Assembly: GCF_030272615.1 (NCBI RefSeq)
Contig: NC_081407.1
Span: forward strand, 373,014,998-373,078,997
DNA: 64,000 bases
DNA from: Cryptomeria japonica
Lineage: Eukaryota; Streptophyta; Pinopsida; Cupressales; Cupressaceae
Direction: 5' to 3'
Shown here one piece after another: positions 50,099-59,640 of this stretch. The notes under the pieces are model-generated. The model did no database searches. It was not told the DNA's origin and worked only from the letters and a program-made list of their open reading frames with translations. Position 1 is the stretch's first letter. Every line of letters starts with the position of its first letter. Position numbers and translations under genes: made by a program.

Positions 50099-50427
50099 TG
50101 TTAGAGTAATCTTTTATTATCTAATAATTATTTATTTAATTATTAGTCTATTATACTCTATGCTTAAGCTAAACTTAGGAATCTTATAATTCTTCAGGGT
50201 TTTCTCCTTTACGGTTTTGAGTGTCCTCTTATAAGGAATCTCTCTATGTATTTTCATAATAATTGTAATTATTGAATTTTATTCTTGTTGCACAATCAAT
50301 ATGACTCTTCTTTTCTAGATCTTTGAGTTCTGGCCTCTATAGCTATTTTGCTTCTGTCTTTCTGTGTCAGGTTTGCATGTAGGTGATCTTTGGGAGCTGT
50401 AGAGTTGATTTTTCTTCAACTCCAATA
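50099..50427 (+). repeat. 3' LTR of the nested coding-free element
   Basis: 329 bp. It carries an extra stretch near 50199-50215 relative to the 5' LTR. Confidence 0.87.
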
Positions 50428-50654
50428 ATAAGCATTAAAAAGGTTATTGAAAATGCATATTTAATAATCAACTTCATATGCTTTAATAAAGTCTAGTCTA
50501 AATCTCTAGGGTTTGGTTTTTTATATATATAAACATTGGTTGCAATTTGTCAAATAAAGTTGCTTAGTTTGTTTTATTTGCTCACTTTGGATCAGAATTT
50601 CACTCACTCTGATTCACCCCCCCCTCTCAAAGTGAATCCACTTCCAACAAAATG

Positions 50655-51035
50655 ATGTTTAACTTACATCCTGCTTAAAGCAATCATAGCCTGCTGGATA
50701 GGATTGCAACAATCTAGGCAAACAATAGCGAATAGATGGTGGAGATTGATCCAAAGACACTCATGTCTAAGATGACAGTCTATTTCATTTTCTCTCCACA
50801 AAAATCATGTGTGTGAGCATTACCTCCTCATCTCTGAAACAAATAGGGCTAATGCTTATCCACATTGGCTTTCTGACCAAGAGGCTTTCGAGAATGATCC
50901 AGATCAAGATGAAGGCAATAGAATATTAAAATACTAAAAATTTATTGTATTTATGGAGGTCTTTGGAATAGAATTTGGGATTGAAAATATTTGTTTCTTA
51001 ACTCGATGGCCAAATGCTCATGTCAATACTTTTTC
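50655..51035. other. Sequence right of copia-2, no firm gene
   Basis: A short open stretch near 50815-50940 reads as plausible protein (HYLLISETNRANAYPHWL...) but has no start, family or splice context I can defend. Confidence 0.3.
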
Positions 51036-51582
51036 AATGCTTAATTTGGGTGTGTTATAACCTGCAAATAAATATTAAACCCTTACAAAAGTTACATCCT
51101 AACTCATCTATTTTCTTTTGTGAAGATAAGTAAAACTGAATTTTAAACTCTGAATACTTCTTCAAGGTTCATCTTACCATTGGAGCCCAACTCTTCATAC
51201 AACCTCTCCTCAAAAAAATTGGGGCTTTTGCATCAAACAAAAGCTACCTAATATCTATGATAAATTATGTGATGAATCACTTTGAAAGTACTATGGCAAT
51301 TGTTATTGATTACACTCCAACATTATTCATGGCATATTTTGTGCTACTCATAAGTTGATGTTGTAGTAGTATGATTTAGTGTATATTTTTTGTGATAGCT
51401 ATGTTTGGGAGGATTGTGGTTGATCCTCCATAGTTGTTAAATGAATGTCTTTTATTAACAAGTTACAAAGTATTGTACCAAATAATAAAATAGGTGTGGT
51501 TAGAATCAATTAGTATTAGAGTGATTGAATTTCTTTTTGAAACTTAAGGTGTAATGATCAAGATTTTCTTGAAATGCATAAT

Positions 51583-52849
51583 GGGTAAAAGCACAAAGTT
51601 GTGTCACACTTTTATAAAGGACTCGACCAATGTTGATTCAACTTTTTAAATTGAATCAATAGAAGTGATATATATGCTTTGAATTTTAAATCCATGTAAA
51701 CTAATTAAATGCATATTTTCTCATGTATTTTACGTTTGTAATTTTTAAGTTTTTTAAAAAAATTATTTGAATATACTTTTGTATAAAGTAAACACTATAA
51801 TTTAGTTGTTGATAAAATGCTGAAATTGAAGGTACACGAGGTGTGAAAAAATATATTTTTAACTATTTTTTATGTATGCATATTTTTCAATAAATCTAAA
51901 AAGTCACCTTTACTTAAATATAACTCTTTCCATTCGATGCCACCTTTTTTATTAATTATTTATCCAAATTAGAAAAGAATTATATCATCTTGACATAGAC
52001 TCTTTTCTCTAGTGTTTTTCTTTTTAAAAAAAAATTAAACTAAATTTTAGTATTTTTCCTTCACAAGATAATCAACCTAATATTTTAGTGTTGATGACCT
52101 ACTTTCAATAAAAATAAAATATAAAATATAAAAACTATTTAAAATATTAAAAGATATATATTTTGGAAAATTCACTTATAGATCTATAAAAGGGTATTTT
52201 TACATTTAAAAAAATAATATTATTTCTAAGAGTAAGAGTTGTTGAAACATCAAGTTTTATTAAAAATAAAATAAAATTGGTAATTAGACCCAAAGTGGTA
52301 TAAAATATACATTTAGTAGACAATTGCAATTAGAAAATTTGTGGCCCATATATTGTTGACCAAGTCAGCACTTCCTGTGGGTTCGTGACATGTGCTTCTT
52401 CTCACCTGTCGTGGATCCTTGTCTCTGGATGCTCTCCCGTTCACTGACAGCTCGAGCTTTTGGTGTAACGGCACCAGTGATTCCAACAAATGGTATCAGA
52501 GAACTAGGTTACGAGTTCGAATACCAAGATGCCTCCTTTCATTCCATTGGTGCGGAACCCTTAGTCAGTGTTGATGGTGATATTGTTGACCAAATCAGCA
52601 CCTCCCATGGGTTCGTGACATGTGCTTCCTCCCGCCTCCTGTGGATGCTTGTCTCCGACCGCTCTCTCGTTTATTGACAACTCAAGCTTTTGGTGTAACA
52701 ACAACAATGATTCCAACATATATAACATAGCTATAATGAATATCTATAGACCATATGTTTGACTAAAATTAATTTTTAGGTAGAATTACTTAAATTAACT
52801 TATGCTAATAAGTTGGCTTGAAACATGACAAAATTTTGTGCTTTTACCC
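51583..52849. mobile_element. Terminal-inverted-repeat DNA element (non-autonomous), 1.27 kb
   Basis: Inverted ends of about 24 bp: GGGTAAAAGCACAAA(G/A)TT(G/T)TGTCA at 51583-51606 and, complemented, at 52826-52849. It interrupts R copy B exactly where copy A2 reads ttcacaatgtattgag. Flanks are aat and att, so a 3-4 bp duplication is possible but not clean. No transposase is seen. The interior is AT-rich and contains the 365-bp LTR element. GGG-starting ends occur in both Mutator-like and PIF/Harbinger-like elements, and I cannot decide the superfamily. Confidence 0.75.
52354..52718 (+). mobile_element. Complete 365-bp miniature LTR retrotransposon (SMART/TRIM-like), target duplication TATAT
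   Basis: Two 135-bp direct LTRs (52354-52488 and 52584-52718), both TGTTGACCAA...GATTCCAACA, are flanked by TATAT at 52349-52353 and 52719-52723. Two bases after the first LTR is TGGTATCAGAG (52491-52501), the initiator tRNA-Met primer site. The interior is only 95 bp, with no ORF of its own and no convincing polypurine tract. By eye about 24 of 135 LTR positions differ, mostly transitions, so it is old. It is nested inside the TIR element. Such tiny elements (SMARTs) are known from grasses; mobilisation must be in trans. Confidence 0.92.
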
Positions 52850-53850
52850 TATTGTATTGAGGTCATTAGGGGATATATGGAGACCCTAACCTGGGTACAT
52901 AGGGTTAGGGTACTTGTAGACTAGGTTAAAAGGTCATTTAGGGTTCATTCTTTTGGGGAGGAATGATACAATAGTTTCACTCTCCTTTTGTTCTTGATTG
53001 TTGTGGGGTAATAATTTTTTATTTACCTCTCCTTCAATTTTTCAATAACCTAGAGGAAATATATGTAAAGAGATTTAGAATTTTTGTGGTTCGTATGGAT
53101 TTCTTGTGTTATACCTAGTTATGAAAGGTGTTCCTTTGATTGACTATAAGGTAATATTACTACCTATGTGGCTTGCCTTGAACTAGAGATAGCCATAGGG
53201 TATTTTAATTGTAAGTGTGGGTAATAAGCCCACTATTTGTTTCAATTGTATTGTTTGAGTTGATATGATTTTAAGAGACCCTATTGGCTTGGAGAATGGA
53301 TAGGGCCTCAAAGGGGCTTGATTATTCAAGTTGTTTGGGTGCAAAGCTTTTCACTTCACCATTTACTTATTACTAGTTGCAGGTTCAAACTAGTTATCTT
53401 CTAGGGTGAATTTCTTCTAGAATAAAATGAATCTAACCTTGCTACTAAGAGAAAACATAAGAAGAAGAGTAGTTGGAAGATTTGTTTGAATAGAAATAAT
53501 GAATCTAATATTCAATATGAGGGAGAGAAGCAGTAGTTGTACAAGGTCCAATTTTTGTACACCCACTTGTGCTTATAATATCTAGTCTTGCCAAATATTT
53601 ATACTCTATATTGCAAATAAACAAAATGAGATGTTGGTCAAAATGTACACATACTTAAACACCTAAGAATCTATAAATGTTGTATAAAAAATGCATAAAT
53701 ATATTCATTAATAAGTGAAATAAATAATTTTTTGTTTCAAATAAAATATTATAGCTATCTAAGTTCTAAGTGTCATTTATAAAATAAGATGGTCATTAGA
53801 ACAAGTATTTTATCATAATAATTTAAATAATTATTCCTATGTACAACTAT

Positions 53851-54540
53851 TGGGGTAGAAATACCATAACAAGTAATATTATAATATATTATAAAATATT
53901 TTTTGAAAATTTACTGCAATGCCTTTGCAAGATTTTTTGACATTTAGGGCTTCTATTGTGAATTTATCCTCATGCAAGAAGAAGGGCTTAATTTTTTTTT
54001 TTAAATTGACATTTGTTTTATGTATTCAAAGGCAGATTTTTCATTGCTGATAAATGTTGAAAATCAAGGGTTCTAGTTAGCGTCACCAAACAAAATGAAA
54101 ATGAAATTATTTTTTTCTGATTTTAATTTTCTAAATAGAGGAACATATATATGCAGTGTTTAAAAAATATAATTAAATTTTTATGTATATTTTTTCATAA
54201 TAATATTTTAAAGTCCAACATAGCTAAATTTGATAGTTTTCATTCGGCATCACCTTTTGTCTACTAAGTTTATGCTTATATAAAAAAAAACCATTTGGAG
54301 AAGATTCTCTCATCGAGTGAAAAATATATTTTAAAATTTTTTTTAATATCATTTAATATTATTATTTTTTTATTTCTAATCAACTTTTTTTGGAACTTAA
54401 AATTATATGTCTAGATTTGTGACTTTGAGCTCTATGAAATGGTAATTTTTGATCTTTGTAAAAAAATATTTTGCTTGAAGAAAAATAGAGCAGAAGTGAA
54501 AAGTTTTAGAAATCTACACAAAATAGGTGATTTGGCTACT
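53851..54540. other. AT-rich non-coding stretch
   Basis: Poly-T and poly-A rich. Nothing recognised. Confidence 0.5.
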
Positions 54541-54544
54541 ACAT

Positions 54545-54830
54545 CACCTACCACATAAGTGAGTCTAGCCAAGCTCAGTTCGCCCATACTAAGTTTGGCC
54601 AAACTATTTTGTATTGTTTGAAAAATTCTAAGCTCAAGCGCTCACAAAAATTAGGATAATGTACCCAATAGTCCAATCGAATTGAGTCCGATCGAACTCT
54701 TGGTGCCATGCCTGCAACATGGGGTACCATGTGGATGGGTTGTAGTCTAGCCAAAATAAGTCTGATCGGATTGAGTCTAGCCAAAATCAGTCTGACCGAA
54801 ATCAGTTCGGCCAAACTACCCATAGTTAGC
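54545..54830. repeat. Short degenerate repeats (gtctagccaaaatcagtctg type)
   Basis: Variants of tctagccaaaatcagtctgA and gatcggattgag recur at least five times, GC-richer than the surroundings. They may lie inside the 5' LTR of the copia remnant that ends at 55774. Confidence 0.5.
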
Positions 54831-55199
54831 CCCAAGTGCGACACAAGTTCACTCGTTTTCCCCGTGCTCTTGAAGTATATTCGATTATGTATTATTTGAT
54901 AGTTCTATGAGCTCCATTTTCCTCTGGTCTTTTGGTTTTTAATGATGATATTTCAATGATTAGTTGTTTATGTCTTTAACTTATTTTTGCTAAGATGGAT
55001 TGTTTTCTTTGTGCTTTGGAAGCATGTTCTTGTGGAAGTTCGAGGTTATGTTCATTATGGGTTGGGCCTACCTTGAATGTTTTTATTATTTTTCTTTGGT
55101 GCTTGTAGCCCATGATTTAACCATTGGAGTATCTTTGGGGAAAGTGTGTTTGAGGATGACTTGGTGCTTATATCTATTATGTGTATATATATGCATTTT

Positions 55200-55774
55200 A
55201 TGGTTGTAGAGAGCCTGAGATAGAAGAGCTCTATCAAAGAAAGCAAGGTGACAAGGAATAGAGTGAGAGAGATGATATTTGTGGGTGAAGAAGAAAGGTA
55301 GATTTAGTGTGACTATGATTGGAGTAGGTAGATAGTGAATGTATTGCAATGTTTCTTAACTAGATCTACTGCAAGAAGTTATTGTGGTGTCCGATCTTAA
55401 CAAGAACTCATCCTATGCATATGTAGATGCAATATTCTTATTTCATTCTTTTTTTTTTTGGCAGTGAGCCTTCCAGCAGTAAGCCATTGTAATTTGGGCA
55501 ATGAGCCCTCCAACAGTGAGATTTTGTAATCCCATATAACTAGCTATATTATCTTGATATTTAACCCTCTCCATGGTTTCTTCCACTTTTGTTTTCTACA
55601 TATAAAAATCTGGTGTCTCTCTTATGGCTGTGTATGTCTTGCATTTCATATCTATTGCATACATAATTTTATGCTAAGGTTAATTGAGAACAAATTAAGT
55701 TTTAGAATTTCATATTGTTTTGTTTTGGGGAATACTGATTGACCCCCCCTCTTAGTATTCTGATCTGTTCAACA
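55200..55774 (+). repeat. 3' part of a copia-type 5' LTR (copia-3)
   Basis: It ends CTGTTCAACA directly before a primer site and carries a C-run (gacccccccTCTTAG) near the end, as in copia-1 and copia-2. The phrase ggcagtgagcc...cagtaagccattgtaat is repeated at 55461-55540. The left boundary is uncertain and no 3' LTR was found. Confidence 0.6.
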
Positions 55775-55776
55775 AT

Positions 55777-55788
55777 TGCTATCAGAGC
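55777..55788 (+). other. Primer-binding site of copia-3 (one mismatch)
   Basis: TGCTATCAGAGC, two bases after the LTR end, differs from TGGTATCAGAGC at one base. Confidence 0.75.
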
Positions 55789-55849
55789 TTGGTCCCTTAT
55801 TGCTAGCTTAATTGCTTGAGGGAGATCTTGATTTGAACAGATAGCTCCT

Positions 55850-56750
55850 ATGGATATGGCAAGAGAATATTATTTGAATGAAGAATTGAAGACAACTCTT
55901 GAAGATTTGGAGAGTATGGAATCTCATAATGAAGATTTGAAAGAAAATGTTAAGGTAGAAAATGAATGTGTCAAGAAGCTAAGAGATCAGATCTAAAAGT
56001 TTAAAGAAAGACATCGAGAAGTGAACAAACAGTTAAAACAAGCAAATAAAACTATTATGAGTCTGAAACTGTAAATTGAAGAAAGCAAGAAAGTGGAAGA
56101 ATGTCTAAAGGATACAATTAATCAGAAGTTAGAAGAATATAGTAAGGTGAAACAAAAATTATTGAAGCTAAAGTTAGAAGCAAAAGGTAGTGAAAGAAGT
56201 GCATTATTGGATAAACTATTGACCATATAGAAATCTCATATGGAAGGATTAGGCTTTTTTGGTGAATGCTCAAATCTGAATGACAAAGGCAAATGCAAGG
56301 AGAAGGTGGAAGCTGAGAAAAAACTTGAAGATTCAACCAAGGTCTGAAATCCAAGACCTGCTGCAAATAGACCCCTGGTTGAACAACCTAATGCTTAAAG
56401 GTACCCATCATTCAATGTTTATTATTTTTAGTGCAATTATTTTGGACATAAAGTTGTAGGTTGTAGGCACAAAGGAAATCACAATACTCAATTCTTTAAT
56501 TGTAAAGGTTTAGGGCATAAGACAAATAATTGCAATAATCAAGTCATGAATAGAAGCTGTAGATCGTTTGGGAATGGAGTAAGTGGAACACTTATGAATA
56601 AGCCCTTTCAAGGTTATTTTCACATGTGCTATATTTTTTGTCACAAAGCTAATTAGTGTAAATCTAGAACAAATCCGATGAATTTAGGACAAAGGAATGT
56701 AAAGTGTTACAATGGCAACAAGTTCAAACATTTACTAATTGATGCAGGAA
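55850..56750 (+). pseudogene. copia-3 gag-like coiled-coil protein with zinc knuckles, no pol
   Basis: ATG at 55850, 62 bases after the primer site. The frame encodes a Glu/Lys-rich coiled coil (REYYLNEELKTTLEDLESME, later NEDLKENVKVENECVKKL) broken by TAA at 55994-55996, a second TAA near 56074 and a TAG near 56229. Each is one C-to-T step from Gln. Knuckle-like clusters follow (CNYFGHKVVGC near 56434, then FNCKGLGHKTNNC, and a third near 56630). The usual N-terminal capsid segment seems missing, as do protease, integrase and RT. It resembles the gag C-terminus of copia-2. It is either an internally deleted copy or a gag-only derivative. Confidence 0.6.
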
Positions 56751-57069
56751 TGCGAAAGCACCAATAAAATTAAATGAATCTAAGAAGAAGAATTCTATGG
56801 TATTGAAAAGAAGGAAGCCACTGAGTTTGCTGCACTTGAGTTCAGTGTGGGTACTGCTTCCTCTGAAAAATTGATTCGATAACTTTGGTTTAAGGGGAGC
56901 TTCAAAGGAAAGCCTATTTGTGCCCCTTTTCATGAAGGAGATGCATGTGATGGATTGTGCATGCTATGTTTGTTATGTTGGTGTTATGCATTGTATGCTC
57001 CAATCAATTATGTATGCAAAAGTACAAAATTCAATTGACGTCATTATGAGAAGATAATTTTTATAGATA
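56751..57069. other. Unassigned, probable end of the copia-3 remnant
   Basis: No gene or 3' LTR recognised. Confidence 0.4.
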
Positions 57070-57340
57070 CAACAATTATCTGGTAGTATCTTTGGGGATA
57101 ATTTACATATAATTTTTTATAGATACAATAAAATTATATGGTAATATCTTCCTTTCATATAATTTCCAATAGAAATTACAACTAGACTTTTGGGTTGGTA
57201 AATAGAAAACTGTCCGATGGTGCTCATTGCAAAAGGAAGCGAACTGGCTACCTAATCAATGTTTGCATTAACAGTTTACTTTTATTGTCTATTATTGTTC
57301 ATATCACAGTCTATACTCCTATTAACTAGTAGTTGCATGT
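57070..57340 (+). repeat. Dispersed repeat, copy 2 (other copy 35180-35560)
   Basis: Same strand and order of blocks as copy 1, including tagatacaacaattat, aactagacttttggg and ctacctaatcaatgtttgca. It lies upstream of a PPR remnant, whereas copy 1 lies downstream of one. Confidence 0.65.
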
Positions 57341-57889
57341 TTTTTTTGCGAGCAAAGAAGAGCCGATAGGATGATAATTTTCAAATTGATAATTTATTTG
57401 CGAAACTGTTGTCTCTCTAGAGACAATTTTATTTTTCAGAGGTATTGTGTCGACTTAACCCTACTCTACTAAGAGAGAAGGTTAGCATTAAAAAAGTTTG
57501 GAGAAACAACATAAAAGTGTTTGACAGAGCATGGTATTGATAAGCCTGCAATGTTAGATATGTTATGGAATTTAGAGTATGCCTTGCTACTACAAGAGGT
57601 TTCAATGCAAAATGAAACCAAATGAGAACAATACTAATCACATTGGACATATTCCATTTCACTTTTCACATCCAGAGCCTTCTGATAATAGTATCATTGA
57701 TAGGGTTAGTGGGAGGGGAAGAAACAATAGTAAAACCATATGAATTGTCTATCAACAAGGCTTGTAATCTTCGAACAACAACTACATCTCTTGCGAGTAA
57801 CTTTAGTGCCCATAGTCCAATTGAGTTTTGGTGTTCAGCTAACTTTGATTTTAGGAGGTTAGACCTTTTTTTCAACTAATTTAAGCCAA

Positions 57890-58240
57890 ATGCAATTTTG
57901 ACAGGTGTAAAGCCAAATCCTACAACCTTTTCCAACATCTTCCCTAGTTGTGTCAAAATGGAAGCTTTGAAAACTGGGTATGGACATCCATCAAAGCATA
58001 GACAAAACATGGTATTTTTCCTGAAAAAAATGTGGTCTCATGGTTGGCAATGTTTGCATGATCTGCAGAAAAAGGATTTATTGAAAAAGTTTTAGAAAAA
58101 TTAAAGCTAATGCAATTAGTAGGTGTAAAGCTAGATTTAAAAACCTTTGCCAACATCCTCCTTGCCTGTGATAAAATGGCAACTTTTGAACAAGGTATGG
58201 ACATCCATCAAAAGTATACTAAAGGTGGATTTTTGTGAGA
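57890..58240 (+). pseudogene. Second PPR pseudogene fragment
   Basis: Two successive degenerate repeats of the same PPR unit: GVKPNPTTFSNIFPSCVKME (about 57904) and, about 225 bp later in another frame, GVKLDLKTFANILLACDKM followed by FEQGMDIHQK (about 58123-58210). This is the plant PPR pattern GVKP(N/D)..TF..IL.AC..M..L..G...H. Stops and frame changes abound, and start, transit peptide and C-terminal domains are absent. It probably comes from the same kind of parent as 32760-33600, but from a different part of the protein, so parentage cannot be compared directly. Non-functional. Confidence 0.75.
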
Positions 58241-59229
58241 TATTTCTTCTATGACAGTCACATACATTGTGATGTTAGAGGATAGGGCTAGTTATATAAT
58301 ATTGTCTAGAGGGAGACAAAGATCAACTCGCTTCTATTTAGTTAATAATGAGACCCGATTGGCCAAAGGACCTATTTACATTCATAAGATAGAACCCTCT
58401 CTTTGATAGGAAGGACAATATTTTAATCGTATTCTTTAATAATATTGAAGATTTTATAAAATATTTGATTAAGTGTGATTGTACTCAATCATACCCAGTG
58501 GGTAGTGTAAGGGATTTTACAATGGCCACAATAATGATGGGTATTCCAAGGCTGTTTATTTTAGCCAATTAGAAAAAATTTAAGCACATGGACTCCAAAT
58601 TATAAGTACATCATTCTTAGTGCAATCCTTAGTCAGAATTTTGAAATTCACTTCCCAATCAGCTTCTTTGTCACAATGCTATAGGAATCCTGATAAATGG
58701 ATAGCAAGATAATAATTCCATTCTACTACTGCTTCAATCCAATATAGTTGAACACATTGGCAATGATGTGCACTCTTTACCATGAGTCTTGTGGCTAGTT
58801 TATTGATGTGTGCAAAAGTTTGGAACAAAGTAGAAAGTAGCGAGGCAAACACCTTTCAAAAGATCTTGAGCAAATGGAATTGTTATTCCTTCAACTAATT
58901 GTTGGGTATCTTCTAAAGCCCACCACTAGTGGCCAAATCTGTTACAAACAACCAATTCTAGAGTCAACAAGGGCCACATTTGATGTATTAAAATCTATAT
59001 ATTTAGTCAACATCTGCTAATTTAGGCTATCTCAAGTTTTTTCTAACTCTCTTTGTATTGGCTCATGGGTTTTCTTAATTATTTGGAAAATTATTCTTTC
59101 TTATCTATTTGATTGTCTCAAATGCAATTGTATCTATTTGGTTGTCTCAATTGTTGAAATAAATGGCTAAATTATTGATTACTAACCAAAAAAAAAAAAC
59201 TAGCCATGCTCAGTCACTGAAAACTTTCT
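58241..59229. other. Non-coding stretch
   Basis: No gene seen. A poly-A run lies near 59190. Confidence 0.5.
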
Positions 59230-59640
59230 ATGATAAAATCATATGAAACAAAAACGTATATACTTCATCCTCTATACTACATAGTGCTTATCAGGAAAAG
59301 GATAAGGTTCAAAACCTGGGAAACTTTGTGCAAGCCATGCAAGTCCAGCCAATCCAATTGTTGCCATTGTCATGAACCATAAGACAACCCTCCAAAGATA
59401 TGTTTGTAAAACCAAAAATGTCATTAAGATAAATACAAAGAAGACTACATTAATCCTCTAGAAAAAACTCTTACTGGCATCTAGCACATGGATGCCTGAA
59501 GTTTGTAAATAAGGAATAACAACCTCAAAAAAGACAACCTAGAAGAAGTAAAAACACTATACCATATGGAATTCAAATTACCTCCAATAAGATTGTAGGA
59601 GCTAATTTTGGTGCCATCGAGTATCCCTAATCAAACATTG
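59230..59640 (-). pseudogene. Orphan hydrophobic coding fragment (two membrane segments), unrecognised
   Basis: On the minus strand, 59530-59285 stays open except for one TAG near 59461. It encodes VVFFEVVIPYLQTSGIHVLD, then a strongly hydrophobic stretch (VVFFVFILMTFLVLQTYLWR), a second one (VVLWFMTMATIGLAGLAWLA) and the tail SFPGFEPYPFPDK before a stop. A possible upstream exon near 59630-59585 (SMAPKLAPTILLE) ends in a splice-donor-like gag/gtaatt. Two transmembrane helices with a Pro/Phe-rich end look like a real membrane protein, not chance sequence. I cannot name the family. One stop and the missing remainder suggest a pseudogene or a single exon of a larger gene. Confidence 0.35.

Larger units (their letters stand above)
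48151..50427 (+). mobile_element. Coding-free LTR retrotransposon nested in the copia-2 3' LTR, target duplication ATAAG
   Basis: LTRs 48151-48464 and 50099-50427 begin TGTTAGAGTAATCTTTTATT and end CAATA, unlike the common CA. ATAAG flanks it at 48146-48150 and 50428-50432. The primer site TGGTATTGGAGC (48465-48476) abuts the 5' LTR and a polypurine run aaggagggg (50090-50098) abuts the 3' LTR. The 1.63-kb interior has no gag or pol domain. It includes two related phrases, cataacttggtcatatggag and cataacttgagcatctgaac, each followed by an atatcat/atatcgt cgga/tgga block. It therefore depends on other elements for movement. Confidence 0.88.
36900..50649 (+). mobile_element. Ty1/copia retrotransposon copia-2 with three nested insertions; target duplication AAATG
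   Basis: AAATG at 36895-36899 and 50650-50654 flanks LTRs beginning TGTTGCC(T/C)CTTAGTTG and ending CCACTT(C/T)(C/T)AACA. The 5' LTR (36900-39954) and 3' LTR (46439-50649) are inflated by separate insertions; their own length is about 1.8-1.9 kb. The tRNA-Met primer site is at 39957-39968 and the polypurine tract at 46427-46435. Gag to RNase H spans 40027-45862 in Ty1/copia order, interrupted by a solo LTR. About 580 bp of non-coding sequence separates pol from the 3' LTR. Long LTRs and extra zinc knuckles in gag suggest a SIRE/Maximus-like lineage, which is inference. Confidence 0.92.
46439..50649 (+). repeat. 3' LTR of copia-2 (contains a nested LTR element)
   Basis: Matches the 5' LTR on both sides of the insertion at 48151-50427. 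The U5 end carries a C-run at about 50617 that is missing from the 5' LTR. Confidence 0.88.
51036..53850. repeat. Dispersed repeat R, copy B (interrupted by a TIR element)
   Basis: Collinear with 7280-8835: 51036-51582 matches 7300-7846, and 52850-53800 matches 7847-8835 and then continues past the copia-1 target (ataagatggtcatta...). It lacks the insertions seen in copies A1 and A2, and so acts as an empty site for both. Confidence 0.78.

Noticed and set aside
50815-50940. Possible exon right of copia-2
   Set aside because: Protein-like but short, without start, partner exon or recognised family.
52392-52677. ORFs across the miniature LTR element
   Set aside because: They run through LTR, primer site and second LTR. 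The primer site inside the frame shows it is not coding.
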